From: Aquimonas voraii
Lineage (GTDB): Bacteria; Pseudomonadota; Gammaproteobacteria; Xanthomonadales; Xanthomonadaceae
Assembly (NCBI RefSeq): GCF_900101825.1
Contig: NZ_FNAG01000008.1
Span: 1 to 64,000 of the forward strand
Direction: 5' to 3'
Length of the DNA: 64,000 nucleotides
Within the stretch, counting starts at the first letter, position 1; every line of letters starts with the position of its first letter. The notes under the pieces are model-generated. The model saw only the letters and a list, made by a program, of their open reading frames with translations, ran no database searches and was not told where the DNA came from. The position numbers and the translations under genes were made by a program. Shown piece by piece: positions 42,718-51,419 of this stretch.

Positions 42718-44553
42718 ATGGTTGCCGTCCTGAGTCCCCGCGCCCTTGAAGCGCCCGTCACCGCCGCACAGATGCGGCGTGCCCTGATTGCGGGCATGCG
42801 TCGCGTCGTCGAACGCCGCGAATTGCTGGATCGCATCAACGTTTTCCCTGTTCCGGATGGCGATACCGGCAGCAACCTCGCGTTCACCCTCAACAGCGTG
42901 CTGAGCCGCAGCCTGAGTCGCCGCTGTGCGGCGCTCGGTCCCCTGCTTCGGCAGGTGGCCGACGACGCCGTCGATGGCGCCCGCGGCAACTCCGGCGCGA
43001 TCCTGGCGCAGTTTCTCTCCGGCGTGTCCGAGCGAGTCGCCGACGCCGAGGTGTTGCCGCCCGATGAGCTCGCCGCCGCCGCTGCTGCCGGCGCGGACGC
43101 CGCCCGCAAGGCTCTGTCCGAACCGCGCGAGGGCACCATCCTCAGCGTCATTCGCGCCTTCGCCGATGGCATGTCGCGGGCCAGCGCCGAGGGCGCCCGC
43201 GACCTGCGCGAACGCTTCGAGCGCGCGCTTGACGCAGCACACGCGGCGCTGGCCGATACGCCCCGACAGCTCGCGGTGCTGCGCCAGGCAGGGGTGGTGG
43301 ATGCTGGCGCACAGGGCTTCGTCGACCTGCTCGAAGGCATTGCCGACTACCTGCGAACAGGCCGCCTGAAAGTGGCGGCACGGGTCGAGCATCTGGAAGA
43401 CATCCCATTTGCGGGAGCCGATCTCCATGAGGATGTCGACCCCGCACATCGCTGGTGCACCGAGTGCCTGCTCAGCGCCGAAGCGCTGGATGCCGAGGCC
43501 CTGCGTGCCGCCCTGACCGCGGCGGGCGCGGAATCGGTCGTGATCGCCGGCGGCCGTCAGCGCGTGCGCATCCATGCTCATGTCGGTGCGCCGGCGCAGC
43601 TGTTCGAACTGGCGGGTCGCTTCGGCAAGGTCAGCGCGCACAAGGCGGAGGACATGCTCGCCCAGCAGCACGAGGCGAGCCTGGCGCAGGCGGTGGCGGT
43701 GGTCACCGATTCGGGCGCCGACTATCCCGCCGAGTTGGCGCAGCGGCTTGGCCTGTCCGCGGTACCGGTGCGCGTCTCCTTCGGCGAGGAGGAGTTCCTC
43801 GACAAAGTCTCGATGAGCGCCGCCGAATTCCATCGGCGACTGAAGGCCAGCCCCGTCGCTCCCAAGACTTCGCAGCCGCCGCCGGGCGATTTCCGCCGTC
43901 AGTTCGAGACGCGCCTCTCGCACCACCGCGAGCTGGTCTATGTCGGCATCGCCCGCGCACTGTCGGGCACGCTGCAGGCTGGCGAGTCGGCGGCCTCCCG
44001 CGTCGCCGCCGAACGCATCCGCGTGGTCGATTCCGGGCATGCGAGCTGTGGCCAAGCCCTGCTGGCGATTGCCGCCGCCGAAGCGGCGGCGCGGGGGCTC
44101 GGTGCAGCGGAGGTCGTCGCCGAGGTGGAAGCCCTGCGCCCGCGCGTGCAGACCTGGGCCATCACCCGCGACGTGAGTTTCGCCGTGCGCGGCGGACGCA
44201 TTCCTGCCTGGGCCGGCAAGCTGGTGGCGGCGCTCGGGCTCACGCCGGTGGCGCGCGCCAAGCCCAGTGGTCGACTGGCGATCGCGGGCGCGTTGACGGG
44301 CGGGGCGCAGGTGGCGCCGGAGCGCTTCGCGAGGCATCTGCTCAAGCGGCTCGACGCGCGCCGACGCTGGCGTCTGCTGGTCGGCCACGTCGACTGCGCA
44401 GACGATGCGCAGCAGCTGGAACTCCGCCTGCGCGAGGCCCTGCAGGCCGATAGTTTCGGGGTTGTGGAAGTCGGCCCCGCGATTGGCGCGCATGCGGGCT
44501 CGGGCGCGCTGGTGGTCGGTCTGCTGGATCTCGGCCCGATCGATCGCGCCTGA
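42718..44553 (+). CDS. FakA-FakB fusion: DAK2 fatty-acid kinase and DegV fatty-acid-binding domains
   Basis: A 611-aa protein joining two proteins that are separate in Gram-positives. Residues about 15-215 are a DhaL/DAK2 kinase domain with the Mg-ATP motif FPVPDGDTGSN (43-53) and GARGNSGAILAQF (88-100). Residues about 240-315 match the FakA middle domain, keeping Cys/His positions (WCTEC 246-250, IHAHVG 285-290). Residues about 327-605 are a DegV/FakB domain: AVVTDSGADYPAELAQRLGL and TSQPPPGDF, the fatty-acid-carboxylate site. FakA/FakB phosphorylate free fatty acids to acyl-phosphates. The next gene, 76 bp downstream, is plsY, which uses acyl-phosphates. Confidence 0.88.
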   Translation: MVAVLSPRALEAPVTAAQMRRALIAGMRRVVERRELLDRINVFPVPDGDTGSNLAFTLNSVLSRSLSRRCAALGPLLRQVADDAVDGARGNSGAILAQFLSGVSERVADAEVLPPDELAAAAAAGADAARKALSEPREGTILSVIRAFADGMSRASAEGARDLRERFERALDAAHAALADTPRQLAVLRQAGVVDAGAQGFVDLLEGIADYLRTGRLKVAARVEHLEDIPFAGADLHEDVDPAHRWCTECLLSAEALDAEALRAALTAAGAESVVIAGGRQRVRIHAHVGAPAQLFELAGRFGKVSAHKAEDMLAQQHEASLAQAVAVVTDSGADYPAELAQRLGLSAVPVRVSFGEEEFLDKVSMSAAEFHRRLKASPVAPKTSQPPPGDFRRQFETRLSHHRELVYVGIARALSGTLQAGESAASRVAAERIRVVDSGHASCGQALLAIAAAEAAARGLGAAEVVAEVEALRPRVQTWAITRDVSFAVRGGRIPAWAGKLVAALGLTPVARAKPSGRLAIAGALTGGAQVAPERFARHLLKRLDARRRWRLLVGHVDCADDAQQLELRLREALQADSFGVVEVGPAIGAHAGSGALVVGLLDLGPIDRA

Positions 44554-44629
44554 GCCATCGGCGAGCGCGAGGCCGCCGTGTGCTGGCCTGCGCTTCCGTG
44601 GCGCCCTTCCGAACCCGCACACTAGGCCC

Positions 44630-45253
44630 ATGCTCCAATCCCTGATCGCTCTCCTGCTGGCCTATCTGCTGGGTTCGCTGTCCGGCAGCCTGCTGATCGG
44701 TCGCGCCATCGGCGTCGACATCCGCCAGAGCGGCAGCGGCAACGCCGGCGGCACCAATGCCTTCCGCACGCGAGGCTGGCGCTTTGCGCTCGGCGTGGTG
44801 TTGATCGACATCGGCAAAGGCGCCCTGGCCGCCGCGCTTGGCGCGTGGCTGTGGACTCCTGAGGCACTGCTGTCGGCGACTGACCTGGCTGGGGCCTGCA
44901 CCCTGGCGGCGGCCATCGGTCACACCTGGCCGGTGTTCTTCGGCTTCCGCGGCGGCAAGGGCGCGGGCACCCTGGTCGGCGGACTCTGCGTGGTCTGGCC
45001 GCTCAGCGTGGGCCCGGTGTTCCTGGTCTGGATGCTCTGTCTCGTGCTGACCGGCTATGTCGGGCTTTCGACCATCCTCGGAGCCGCTGTGCTGGTGCCG
45101 CTGGCGCTGTGGATCGCGCCAGCGCAGCTCGGCTTCGCCGTGGCTGCGGCGAGCTTCATCTTGTTCACCCACCGCAGCAATGTGCAGCGGCTGCTGCGCG
45201 GCACCGAGCACCGCTTCGAGCGCGTGCGCCTGTTCCATCGCCGGGCGGGCTGA
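44630..45253 (+). CDS. plsY: Glycerol-3-phosphate acyltransferase PlsY
   Basis: A 207-aa integral membrane protein of the PlsY family. Conserved glycine motifs are present: LLGSLSGSLLIGR with SGSGNAGGTNAFRTRG (glycerol-phosphate/acyl site), HTWPVFFGFRGGKGAGTLVG, and TGYVGLSTILG. Five or more membrane helices are visible. It transfers an acyl group from acyl-phosphate to sn-glycerol 3-phosphate to make lysophosphatidate, the first phospholipid step. Directly downstream of the FakAB fusion, and 11 bp before birA. TAGGCC just before the ATG is a weak -10-like hexamer. Confidence 0.95.
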   Translation: MLQSLIALLLAYLLGSLSGSLLIGRAIGVDIRQSGSGNAGGTNAFRTRGWRFALGVVLIDIGKGALAAALGAWLWTPEALLSATDLAGACTLAAAIGHTWPVFFGFRGGKGAGTLVGGLCVVWPLSVGPVFLVWMLCLVLTGYVGLSTILGAAVLVPLALWIAPAQLGFAVAAASFILFTHRSNVQRLLRGTEHRFERVRLFHRRAG

Positions 45254-45264
45254 GGCCGGCGGAA

Positions 45265-46050
45265 ATGAGCGAATCGATCGCCGCGCTGGCCGAGCGCACG
45301 CAGCGAGCACTGGCGGCGGCTGACCCTGCGCCGCCGCAGCTGCAGTGGGTGGCGGTGACGGAGTCCACCAATTCCGATCTGCTGGCTGCAGGCCCGCCAC
45401 CGCCCGAGGGCGCAGTTCGCGTGGCCGAGCGGCAGACGGCTGGCCGAGGGCGCCTGGGTCGTCGCTGGCAGTCGCGCCCTGGGGGCAGCCTCTGCCTCTC
45501 GATGGCGCTGCCATGGCCTGGTGGCATCACCGCTGCGGTCGGCGCCAGCCTGATCGCCGGTCTGGCGGTGGCGGAAGCGCTGCGCGGACTTGGCGCAGTC
45601 GATGTGGGCCTCAAGTGGCCCAACGATCTGTGGGCCCGCGAGCGCAAGTTGGGGGGGCTGCTGGTCGAGGTCGGCGGGCGTTCCGACGGCGTGTTTCTGG
45701 TGATCGGACTGGGCCTCAACCTCGACCTGCCGCGCGACTTCGAGGCCGAAGTCGAGTGGATCGCCCTCGCCGATCTGGGGCTCAAGCCCGACCGCGCCGA
45801 GCTGGTGGCGGCCCTGGTGCGGCAGCTGCGTACCCGTCTCTGGCAGATGCAGGCGCAGGGATTAGGCGACCTGCTGCCGCACTGGGAGCGTCTTGACGTG
45901 CTTCGCGGGCAGCCGGTGCAGATGCTCGCGGGCGAGCAGCGCTGGCCCGGTCGCGCGCTGGGACTGGCCGCGGATGGCGGGCTGCGCGTCGAGCATGCCG
46001 ATGGCGTGCGGGTCTGGCACAGCGGCGAAGCCAGCCTGAGGCCGGCATGA
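45265..46050 (+). CDS. birA: Biotin-[acetyl-CoA-carboxylase] ligase (group I, no HTH)
   Basis: A 261-aa biotin protein ligase without the N-terminal winged helix of E. coli BirA, so it is a pure ligase, not a repressor. Catalytic motif AERQTAGRGRLGRRW (biotinyl-AMP loop), then LKWPNDLWARERKLGGLLVE and VIGLGLNLDLP in the core, and a short C-terminal SH3-like domain (GRALGLAADGGLRVEHADGV). GGAAATG at the start gives a close Shine-Dalgarno. Its stop overlaps coaX (ATGA). Confidence 0.94.
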   Translation: MSESIAALAERTQRALAAADPAPPQLQWVAVTESTNSDLLAAGPPPPEGAVRVAERQTAGRGRLGRRWQSRPGGSLCLSMALPWPGGITAAVGASLIAGLAVAEALRGLGAVDVGLKWPNDLWARERKLGGLLVEVGGRSDGVFLVIGLGLNLDLPRDFEAEVEWIALADLGLKPDRAELVAALVRQLRTRLWQMQAQGLGDLLPHWERLDVLRGQPVQMLAGEQRWPGRALGLAADGGLRVEHADGVRVWHSGEASLRPA

Positions 46051-46844
46051 AGCCGCGCCTGCTGCTGGATCTGGGCAATACCCGCCTGAAGTGGGGCTTG
46101 GCGCTGCCGCCGGATGCGGAGCACCCGGACTGGCGGCTCGGCGAGGTGGCCGCGCTTGCCCATGCCGGCCCGGATTTCCTGCCCGCGTTGGAACACGCCC
46201 TGCGCGGGCTGCCCGAACTCGACAGCGTGCATCTGGTGGCCGTCACCGCAGAGGCGACGGTGGATGCGATCCAGCGTTGCGTCGCCGCCTCGGTGCGGGT
46301 GCAGCGCCCCGGCCTGCTTCGAGCGCGCACCCAAGCCGAAGCGCCCACCGCGCGTGGCCCGGTGCTGCGCTGCGCCTATCCACGGCCGGGGCATCTCGGC
46401 TCCGACCGCTGGCTCAGCCTGCGCGGGGCGCTGGCGATCGCTGCCCCGCCACTCTTGGTCGTCGGCGCCGGTACCGCTCTGACCATCGATGCGATCGACC
46501 GCGACTGCCGGCATCTCGGCGGTCTGATCCTGAGCGGCATCGCCACGATGCACGAGGCCCTGCTGGCGCGTGCGCCGCATCTGCGCATGCCCGGCGGCTC
46601 ACCTGGGCTCGGGGCTTTCTGGGCGAATGACACCGCGCCAGCGGTCGCCATGGCGCCCTGGCAGGCGGCGGCGGGGCTGATCGAGCGCGCTCGGCGACAG
46701 CTGGAGCGCGACGCCGGTGAGGTGCCCGGTGTGCTGCTGGCGGGCGGTGACGCCTCAGGCATCGCGCCGCTGCTGGAGTGTCCCGTGCGTGTCGAGCCTG
46801 CCCTGGTGCTGCACGGTCTGCTGCAGGCCGCGGTGCACGACTGA
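46047..46844 (+). CDS. coaX: Type III pantothenate kinase
   Basis: A 265-aa enzyme of the CoaX family, making 4'-phosphopantothenate in the first step of coenzyme A synthesis. ASKHA-fold motifs: LLLDLGNTRLKWGL (phosphate 1), SDRWLSLRGALAI, and VVGAGTALTIDAID (phosphate 2), then GGLILSGIATM. The birA-coaX arrangement with ATGA overlap is common in Gammaproteobacteria. The SPOR gene follows 78 bp on. Confidence 0.94.
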   Translation: MKPRLLLDLGNTRLKWGLALPPDAEHPDWRLGEVAALAHAGPDFLPALEHALRGLPELDSVHLVAVTAEATVDAIQRCVAASVRVQRPGLLRARTQAEAPTARGPVLRCAYPRPGHLGSDRWLSLRGALAIAAPPLLVVGAGTALTIDAIDRDCRHLGGLILSGIATMHEALLARAPHLRMPGGSPGLGAFWANDTAPAVAMAPWQAAAGLIERARRQLERDAGEVPGVLLAGGDASGIAPLLECPVRVEPALVLHGLLQAAVHD

Positions 46845-46922
46845 AGCCTGGTCGCCCGGCGGGGCTGGGACGCCCTGCTATCCTGCGCGCCCGTTCCGTG
46901 CCCGATCGACCTCCCGACCCCG

Positions 46923-47582
46923 ATGCTGCCCCGCGTGCTCGTCCTGCTGCTGCTGCTCATGAACGTCGGCGTCGGCGCCTGGTGGTTCCTGCGCCCGGAG
47001 CACGAGCCGCGCCGCTTCGCGCCGACCGAACCGGCCGTGCCGGGCCTTGAGTTGCTGAGCGAGCATGAGACGCGCGGCATGGTCGGCGAGCTGGCGGAGG
47101 CGCCGCAGCCGATCGCGCCCAGTGCCGATGCGGTGTGCGAGCGGATCGGCCCCTTCCTGACCCAGGCCGACCTGCGCCGTGCGGTCGGCGCCTTGACCCC
47201 GGTCGTGCAGCGCATCCAGTTCCGCGAGACCCGTGCCCTGGCCCGCCGCGGCTACTGGGTCTACATGCCTGCGCAGCCGACTCGCGACGCCGCGCTCGCC
47301 ACCGCGCGCGAATTGGCGGCCCAGGGTTTGCGCGACTACTACGTCGTCACTGCCGGCGACCGGCAGAACACCATCTCGCTGGGACTGTTCCGCGAGCTCG
47401 CGAACGCCCGACAGCGCCAGGCCGATGTGCGTGCGATGGGCTTCGGCGCGGAGCTCGGCGAGCGCACCGAGGAAATCCCGCAGTACTGGGTCGACATCGC
47501 CGCCGACCCGCGCTTCGACTGGCGCGCCCAGCTCGGCGGCTATGCCGGCGTCGATTCCAGCCGAATCGACTGTGAAACCTGA
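46923..47582 (+). CDS. SPOR-domain membrane protein
   Basis: A 219-aa protein with an N-terminal membrane anchor (VLVLLLLLMNVGVGAWWFL, about 5-24), a charged linker, and a C-terminal SPOR-like domain near 110-190 (YWVYMPAQPTRDAALATARE, DYYVVTAGDRQNTISLGLF). SPOR domains bind denuded peptidoglycan at division sites. An extended -10 candidate (TGCTATCCT, hexamer 46879-46884) lies about 40 bp upstream, so it may be transcribed separately from coaX. Confidence 0.82.
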   Translation: MLPRVLVLLLLLMNVGVGAWWFLRPEHEPRRFAPTEPAVPGLELLSEHETRGMVGELAEAPQPIAPSADAVCERIGPFLTQADLRRAVGALTPVVQRIQFRETRALARRGYWVYMPAQPTRDAALATARELAAQGLRDYYVVTAGDRQNTISLGLFRELANARQRQADVRAMGFGAELGERTEEIPQYWVDIAADPRFDWRAQLGGYAGVDSSRIDCET

Positions 47583-47679
47583 AGGCTGGGGCAGGGGATG
47601 GCGCCCTCGCCGCAGTGCATCCGGGCGGCATGCGGCAGAAGTCCCGGTCAGGCGATCCCGAATCGCGCCCTCAAGACGC

Positions 47680-47685
47680 TACAAT
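47680..47685 (+). promoter_or_regulatory. Candidate -10 element of tRNA-Thr
   Basis: TACAAT, five of six consensus bases, ends 11 bp before the tRNA 5' end, with a GC-rich discriminator. No clear -35 at 17 bp. Confidence 0.45.
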
Positions 47686-47696
47686 CCCGGCTCCGT

Positions 47697-47772
47697 GCCG
47701 GCATAGCTCAGCTGGTAGAGCAACCGCCTTGTAAGCGGTAGGTCGTCCGTTCGATTCGGACTGCCGGCACCA
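47697..47772 (+). tRNA. tRNA-Thr (anticodon TGT)
   Basis: 76 nt with encoded CCA. Acceptor arms GCCGGCA (47697-47703) and TGCCGGC (47762-47768) pair fully. The D-loop is AGCTCAGCTGGTAGAGC, the anticodon stem ACCGC/GCGGT frames loop CTTGTAA with anticodon TGT, and the T-arm has GTTCGATTC. It reads ACA and related threonine codons. Confidence 0.97.
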
Positions 47773-47821
47773 CTCTCGCAGCCCCGCGCTGCCCGATCGA
47801 CCCCCAGCGTGGCCCGAACGC

Positions 47822-48202
47822 GTGAGCATCGACGGTTTTGACTCCCTGCTGGCCCTGTACCGACTGGCGCTGAAGGACAAGCGCCTGAAGCTGCGCCGCT
47901 ACATGGCCTCGATCCGCGAAGCAGCCAGCAACGAGGCCGCAGAGGCGGATGTGACCGAGCTGCGCGGCATGCTGCACAAGATGGCGGGCTCGGCGGGCGC
48001 TTACGGTTTCCCCGAGGTCAGCGACAAGGCCCGCGCCATCGAGCGCCAGTGGATCGCCTGGATCAAGTCGCCTGCCGAGGCGCGTCGTCCCGTGCAGGCG
48101 CTGTGCGCCGAGCTGCTCACGCCGACGCTGGAGTTGCTCGTGCTGATCGACAAGGCTATCGCCGCCGCCTCGCAGGCGACCGAGGAGCAGGAAGACCCAT
48201 GA
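47822..48202 (+). CDS. Histidine phosphotransfer (Hpt) domain protein
   Basis: A 126-aa single-domain helical protein from a GTG start. The Hpt signature LRGMLHKMAGSAGAYGFPEV places the phospho-histidine at residue 52, with downstream DKARAIERQW completing the helix pair. Hpt proteins relay phosphate between hybrid kinases and response regulators. No kinase or regulator is adjacent, so the partners are elsewhere. Its stop overlaps the arginase start by ATGA, an odd pairing. Confidence 0.87.
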   Translation: MSIDGFDSLLALYRLALKDKRLKLRRYMASIREAASNEAAEADVTELRGMLHKMAGSAGAYGFPEVSDKARAIERQWIAWIKSPAEARRPVQALCAELLTPTLELLVLIDKAIAAASQATEEQEDP

Positions 48203-49143
48203 GCTCGAACCGTTTCCCGCCGGTCAGCCTGATCGGCGTCCCGACCGACATCGGCGCAGGCCATCGCGGCGCCTCGATGGGGCCTGAGGCCCTGCGCGTC
48301 GCCGGCCTTGGCGAAGCCCTGGTTGCGCGCGGTCTGGAGGTGCACGACCGCGGCAACCTGCGCGGACCCTTCAACCCCTGGCAGCCGCCGCACGAGGGCT
48401 ATCGCCATCTGGAACAGGTGGTCGAGTGGAACACGGCGGTGATGCAGGCTGTCGAGGCCGAGCTGAAAGCCGGGCGCATGCCGATCATGCTGGGCGGTGA
48501 CCACTGCCTCGCGGTCGGTTCGATCACCGCCGTCGCCAAGCACGTGCGCGCGCAGGGCAAGAAGCTGCGCATCCTTTGGCTGGATGCGCATGCCGACTTC
48601 AACACCTCCGAGCTCACGCCCAGCGGCAACGTCCACGGCATGCCGGTGGCCTGCCTCTGCGGCATGGGGCCGCGCGCGCTGACCCATCTCGGGGGCAGCA
48701 TTCCGGCGATTAGTCCGGACCAGGTCAAACAGATCGGTATCCGCTCGGTGGACGAGGGCGAACGTCGCCTCGTGCACGAGGCCGGCCTCGACATCTACGA
48801 CATGCGCTACATCGACGAAGTCGGCATGAAGCGGGCGATGGAGGAAGCGCTGGAAGGGGTCGACGCCGACACCCACCTGCACGTCAGCTTCGACGTCGAT
48901 TTCCTCGATCCCGGCATCGCACCCGGCGTCGGCACCACGGTCGAGGGCGGGCCGAACTACCGCGAAGCCCAGCTGGTGATGGAGATGATCGCCGACACCG
49001 GCCGCATGGCCTCGCTCGACATCGTCGAGCTGAACCCGGCGTTTGATGAGCGCAACCGCACGGCGCGGCTGGCGGTCGACCTGGTCGAGAGCCTGTTCGG
49101 CAAATCGACCCTGATGCGCGATCCGCAGCGCGAGGCGCGTTGA
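48199..49143 (+). CDS. rocF: Arginase
   Basis: A 314-aa ureohydrolase. Manganese-binding motifs are intact: GGDHC (99-103), DAHADFN (129-135) and SFDVDFLDP near 233-241, with GTTVEGGPNYREA and SLDIVELNPAFDERN further on. N-terminal IGVPTDIGAGHRGASMGPEA is arginase-typical. It hydrolyses arginine to ornithine and urea. No other arginine-catabolic gene is adjacent; it is translationally coupled to the Hpt gene. Confidence 0.94.
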   Translation: MSSNRFPPVSLIGVPTDIGAGHRGASMGPEALRVAGLGEALVARGLEVHDRGNLRGPFNPWQPPHEGYRHLEQVVEWNTAVMQAVEAELKAGRMPIMLGGDHCLAVGSITAVAKHVRAQGKKLRILWLDAHADFNTSELTPSGNVHGMPVACLCGMGPRALTHLGGSIPAISPDQVKQIGIRSVDEGERRLVHEAGLDIYDMRYIDEVGMKRAMEEALEGVDADTHLHVSFDVDFLDPGIAPGVGTTVEGGPNYREAQLVMEMIADTGRMASLDIVELNPAFDERNRTARLAVDLVESLFGKSTLMRDPQREAR

Positions 49144-49183
49144 CGCGCGCTTGACCGCGCTGAATCCTCGCAAGCCTTGGCGC

Positions 49184-49212
49184 TGACGGTCGGGCGAAGG
49201 CGCTGCTAGGCT
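49184..49212 (+). promoter_or_regulatory. Candidate promoter for the entericidin gene
   Basis: TGACGG/CTGACG-type -35 (49183-49189) and TAGGCT -10 (49207-49212) with 17-18 bp spacing, about 40 bp before the start. Confidence 0.35.
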
Positions 49213-49252
49213 GCTGCCCCCGCTTTTCGCGGCGATTGCCGCCGGAGATCCC

Positions 49253-49393
49253 ATGCGCATCTCGAAACCAGTCTGGCGCCTTGCGGCGCTCGCGCTCGGC
49301 CTGCTCGTGTTGGCCGGCTGCAACACCATCCAGGGCGCCGGCAAGGACTTGAAACGTGCCGGCGAGAAGATCGAAGAGGCCGCGCGCCGCTGA
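49253..49393 (+). CDS. ecnB: Entericidin-type small lipoprotein
   Basis: A 46-aa product starting at 49253. The lipoprotein signal has a Lys/Arg n-region, a hydrophobic core and the lipobox LLVLAGC. The mature 22 residues ([18 protein letters not shown]...) match entericidin A/B, where N-T-x-x-G-x-G-K-D is nearly invariant. In E. coli EcnB is a toxic membrane lipoprotein opposed by EcnA; only one is present here, and in xanthomonads single copies are common, so a toxin role is doubtful. Confidence 0.9.
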   Translation: MRISKPVWRLAALALGLLVLAGCNTIQGAGKDLKRAGEKIEEAARR

Positions 49394-49424
49394 GCGCGCC
49401 GCGCCCCCACCCCCAAGAGGCTCC

Positions 49425-50759
49425 ATGTCCCGCACCCGCGTCCTTACCGGCATCACCACCACCGGCACCCCGCACCTCGGCAACTACGTCGGCGCGATCC
49501 GCCCGGCGATCGCCGCCAGCGCCGACCCCAATGTCGACGCCTTTTTCTTCCTCGCCGACTACCACGCCCTGATCAAGTGCGACGAACCGGCACGCATCCA
49601 GAGCTCGCGCATGCAGATCGCCGCGACCTGGCTGGCGGCAGGGCTGGACCCGGAGCGCGTGCACTTCTACCGGCAGTCGGACATCCCCGAGATTCCCGAG
49701 CTGACCTGGCTGCTGACCTGCGTCACCGCCAAAGGGATGATGAACCGCGCGCATGCCTACAAGGCCGCGACCGACGCCAACGAGGCGGCCGGCGAGGATG
49801 CCGATGCCGGCGTCACCATGGGCCTGTTCAGCTATCCCGTGCTGATGGCGGCCGACATCCTGATGTTCAACGCGCACAAGGTGCCGGTGGGCCGCGACCA
49901 GGTGCAGCACATCGAGATGGCGCGCGACATCGGCGCGCGCTTCAACCATCTGTTCGGCCAGGGGCGCAGCTTCTTCACCCTGCCGGAGGCGGTGATCGAG
50001 GAGTCGGTCGCGACCCTGCCCGGGCTCGATGGCCGCAAAATGTCGAAGAGCTATGACAACACCATCCCGCTGTTCGAGGGCGGCGCCAAGGCGCTGAAGG
50101 AGGCCGTGGCCCGCGTGGTCACCGACTCGCGACTGCCCGGTGAGCCCAAGGATCCCGAGGCCAATGCGCTGGCCCTGATCTTCGATGCCTTCGCCAGCGC
50201 CGACGAGGCCGCGGCCTACCGTGCGGACCTGCGTGCCGGCCTGGGCTGGGGCGAGGCCAAGCAGCGTCTGGTCGAGCGCATCGAGCGCGACGTGGCGCCC
50301 ATGCGCGAGCGCTACCAGGCCTACATGGCCGATCCGCAGCGGCTGGAGGACATCCTGCAGGCTGGCGCCGCCCGCGCCCGCGCCATCGCTGCGCCGCTGC
50401 TGGCGGAGCTGCGCGAGGCGGTGGGCCTGCGCCGGTTCGTCGGCGTTTCGTCCAAGCCCGCGCCGGCGAAAGCCGAGCGCGAAGCCCTGCCGCAGGTGAA
50501 GCAGTACCGGGAGGCCGACGGCCAGTTCTACTTCAAGCTGCTCTCGGCCGAAGGCGAACTGCTGCTGCAGAGCGAGGGCCATGCCTCGCCCAAGGAGGCG
50601 GGCCAGGCCCTGCAGCGGTTGCGGCAGTGCGCCCCGGCTGATCTCGCTGAAGCCCTCGGCGGACGAGTGGGCCCTGCCGAGCAGGAGCGGATCGCCAGCG
50701 CCTTCGCCGCACTTGAGGCTGCAGAAGCAGAACGCAAGGCCAAGGCTGCGGGCGGCTGA
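49425..50759 (+). CDS. trpS: Tryptophanyl-tRNA synthetase with extra C-terminal domain
   Basis: A 444-aa class I synthetase. The HIGH-like motif is TPHLGNY, and KMSKS occurs in [10 protein letters not shown]; the tryptophan/ATP core and anticodon region follow. TrpS of E. coli is 334 aa. The extra ~95 residues at the C-terminus include [20 protein letters not shown] and [12 protein letters not shown], resembling one copy of the YegP/DUF1508 fold, then an acidic/basic helix. Its role is unknown. Start at 49425, 31 bp after the entericidin gene. Confidence 0.95.
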   Translation: MSRTRVLTGITTTGTPHLGNYVGAIRPAIAASADPNVDAFFFLADYHALIKCDEPARIQSSRMQIAATWLAAGLDPERVHFYRQSDIPEIPELTWLLTCVTAKGMMNRAHAYKAATDANEAAGEDADAGVTMGLFSYPVLMAADILMFNAHKVPVGRDQVQHIEMARDIGARFNHLFGQGRSFFTLPEAVIEESVATLPGLDGRKMSKSYDNTIPLFEGGAKALKEAVARVVTDSRLPGEPKDPEANALALIFDAFASADEAAAYRADLRAGLGWGEAKQRLVERIERDVAPMRERYQAYMADPQRLEDILQAGAARARAIAAPLLAELREAVGLRRFVGVSSKPAPAKAEREALPQVKQYREADGQFYFKLLSAEGELLLQSEGHASPKEAGQALQRLRQCAPADLAEALGGRVGPAEQERIASAFAALEAAEAERKAKAAGG

Positions 50760-51419
50760 AGACTGCTGGCACGCGCTGATCTGGTGCCCTGGGAAGATCT
50801 GAGCCATCCCCCCTGGCGTTGTCAGGGGCTGCGAGTCCGCTGCAGGTCCGCCCCGTTCGGCTGCTGCACGGCGCGCCTCTGCTGCCTCCGCTCGCGCTGG
50901 ATCAAGCAGGCGCGTGAATGACCCGGGATCGCGCCGGCCTTGTGCCCGGAGGCGGCCATGCGTCAGAGCATTCCCGGAGGTTGTAGGGCCGGCCCGGATC
51001 ATTGCGGCGCCCGCGTCCAGGCGCGGCGGGCTCCGGGACTTCTGTCGGCAGAGGTGGCGCGCGAGGGTCTGGCTGTGGCCAAGCTCCGCGGCGCGGCCGA
51101 CGGGCGCGTTGCGCGCTCAGTGGCTTTCCGTGCGCTTGCCTCTTCGCTGACCTCGGCCGATCGCTCTGGCAGCGCAGTCTTGCGCCTTGCAGCACGCGCA
51201 TGTGGGGCGGGCTCCGCCAGTTCGTGTCGGAAACCCCCCGATTGCCGGGCTTTTACGATCGATTTCGCGTTTTGACGAGACTGCGCAGAATGTGACGCGG
51301 TGTGTCAGCGGCGTTTCACTGCCGTTTATCGGGGCTGCGGCCAGCGACAAGTTTTCAAATGTTTAGCCCGAGGTAGAGTGAACAAACGTTTCACCGCTCT
51401 TCCCATCCGGGGAACTCGC
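50760..51419 (+). other. Long intergenic region before the DUF1800 gene
   Basis: No gene supported in 660 bp; open frames here are arginine/proline-rich noise. From about 51245 to 51400 the base composition is clearly more AT-rich than its surroundings, with TTGACG at 51272 and TTTTCAAAT near 51352. This probably holds the promoter/operator of the DUF1800-DUF1501 operon. GTTTCAC occurs twice (near 51312 and 51388). No -10 in correct register was found. Confidence 0.45.

Noticed and set aside
49253-49393. An entericidin toxin-antitoxin pair
   Set aside because: Only one entericidin-like lipoprotein is present; no second small lipoprotein is encoded nearby.
50760-51419. Small proteins in the gap before DUF1800 (for example minus-strand 50902-51201)
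   Set aside because: Arg/Pro-rich translations without ribosome sites or recognisable features.
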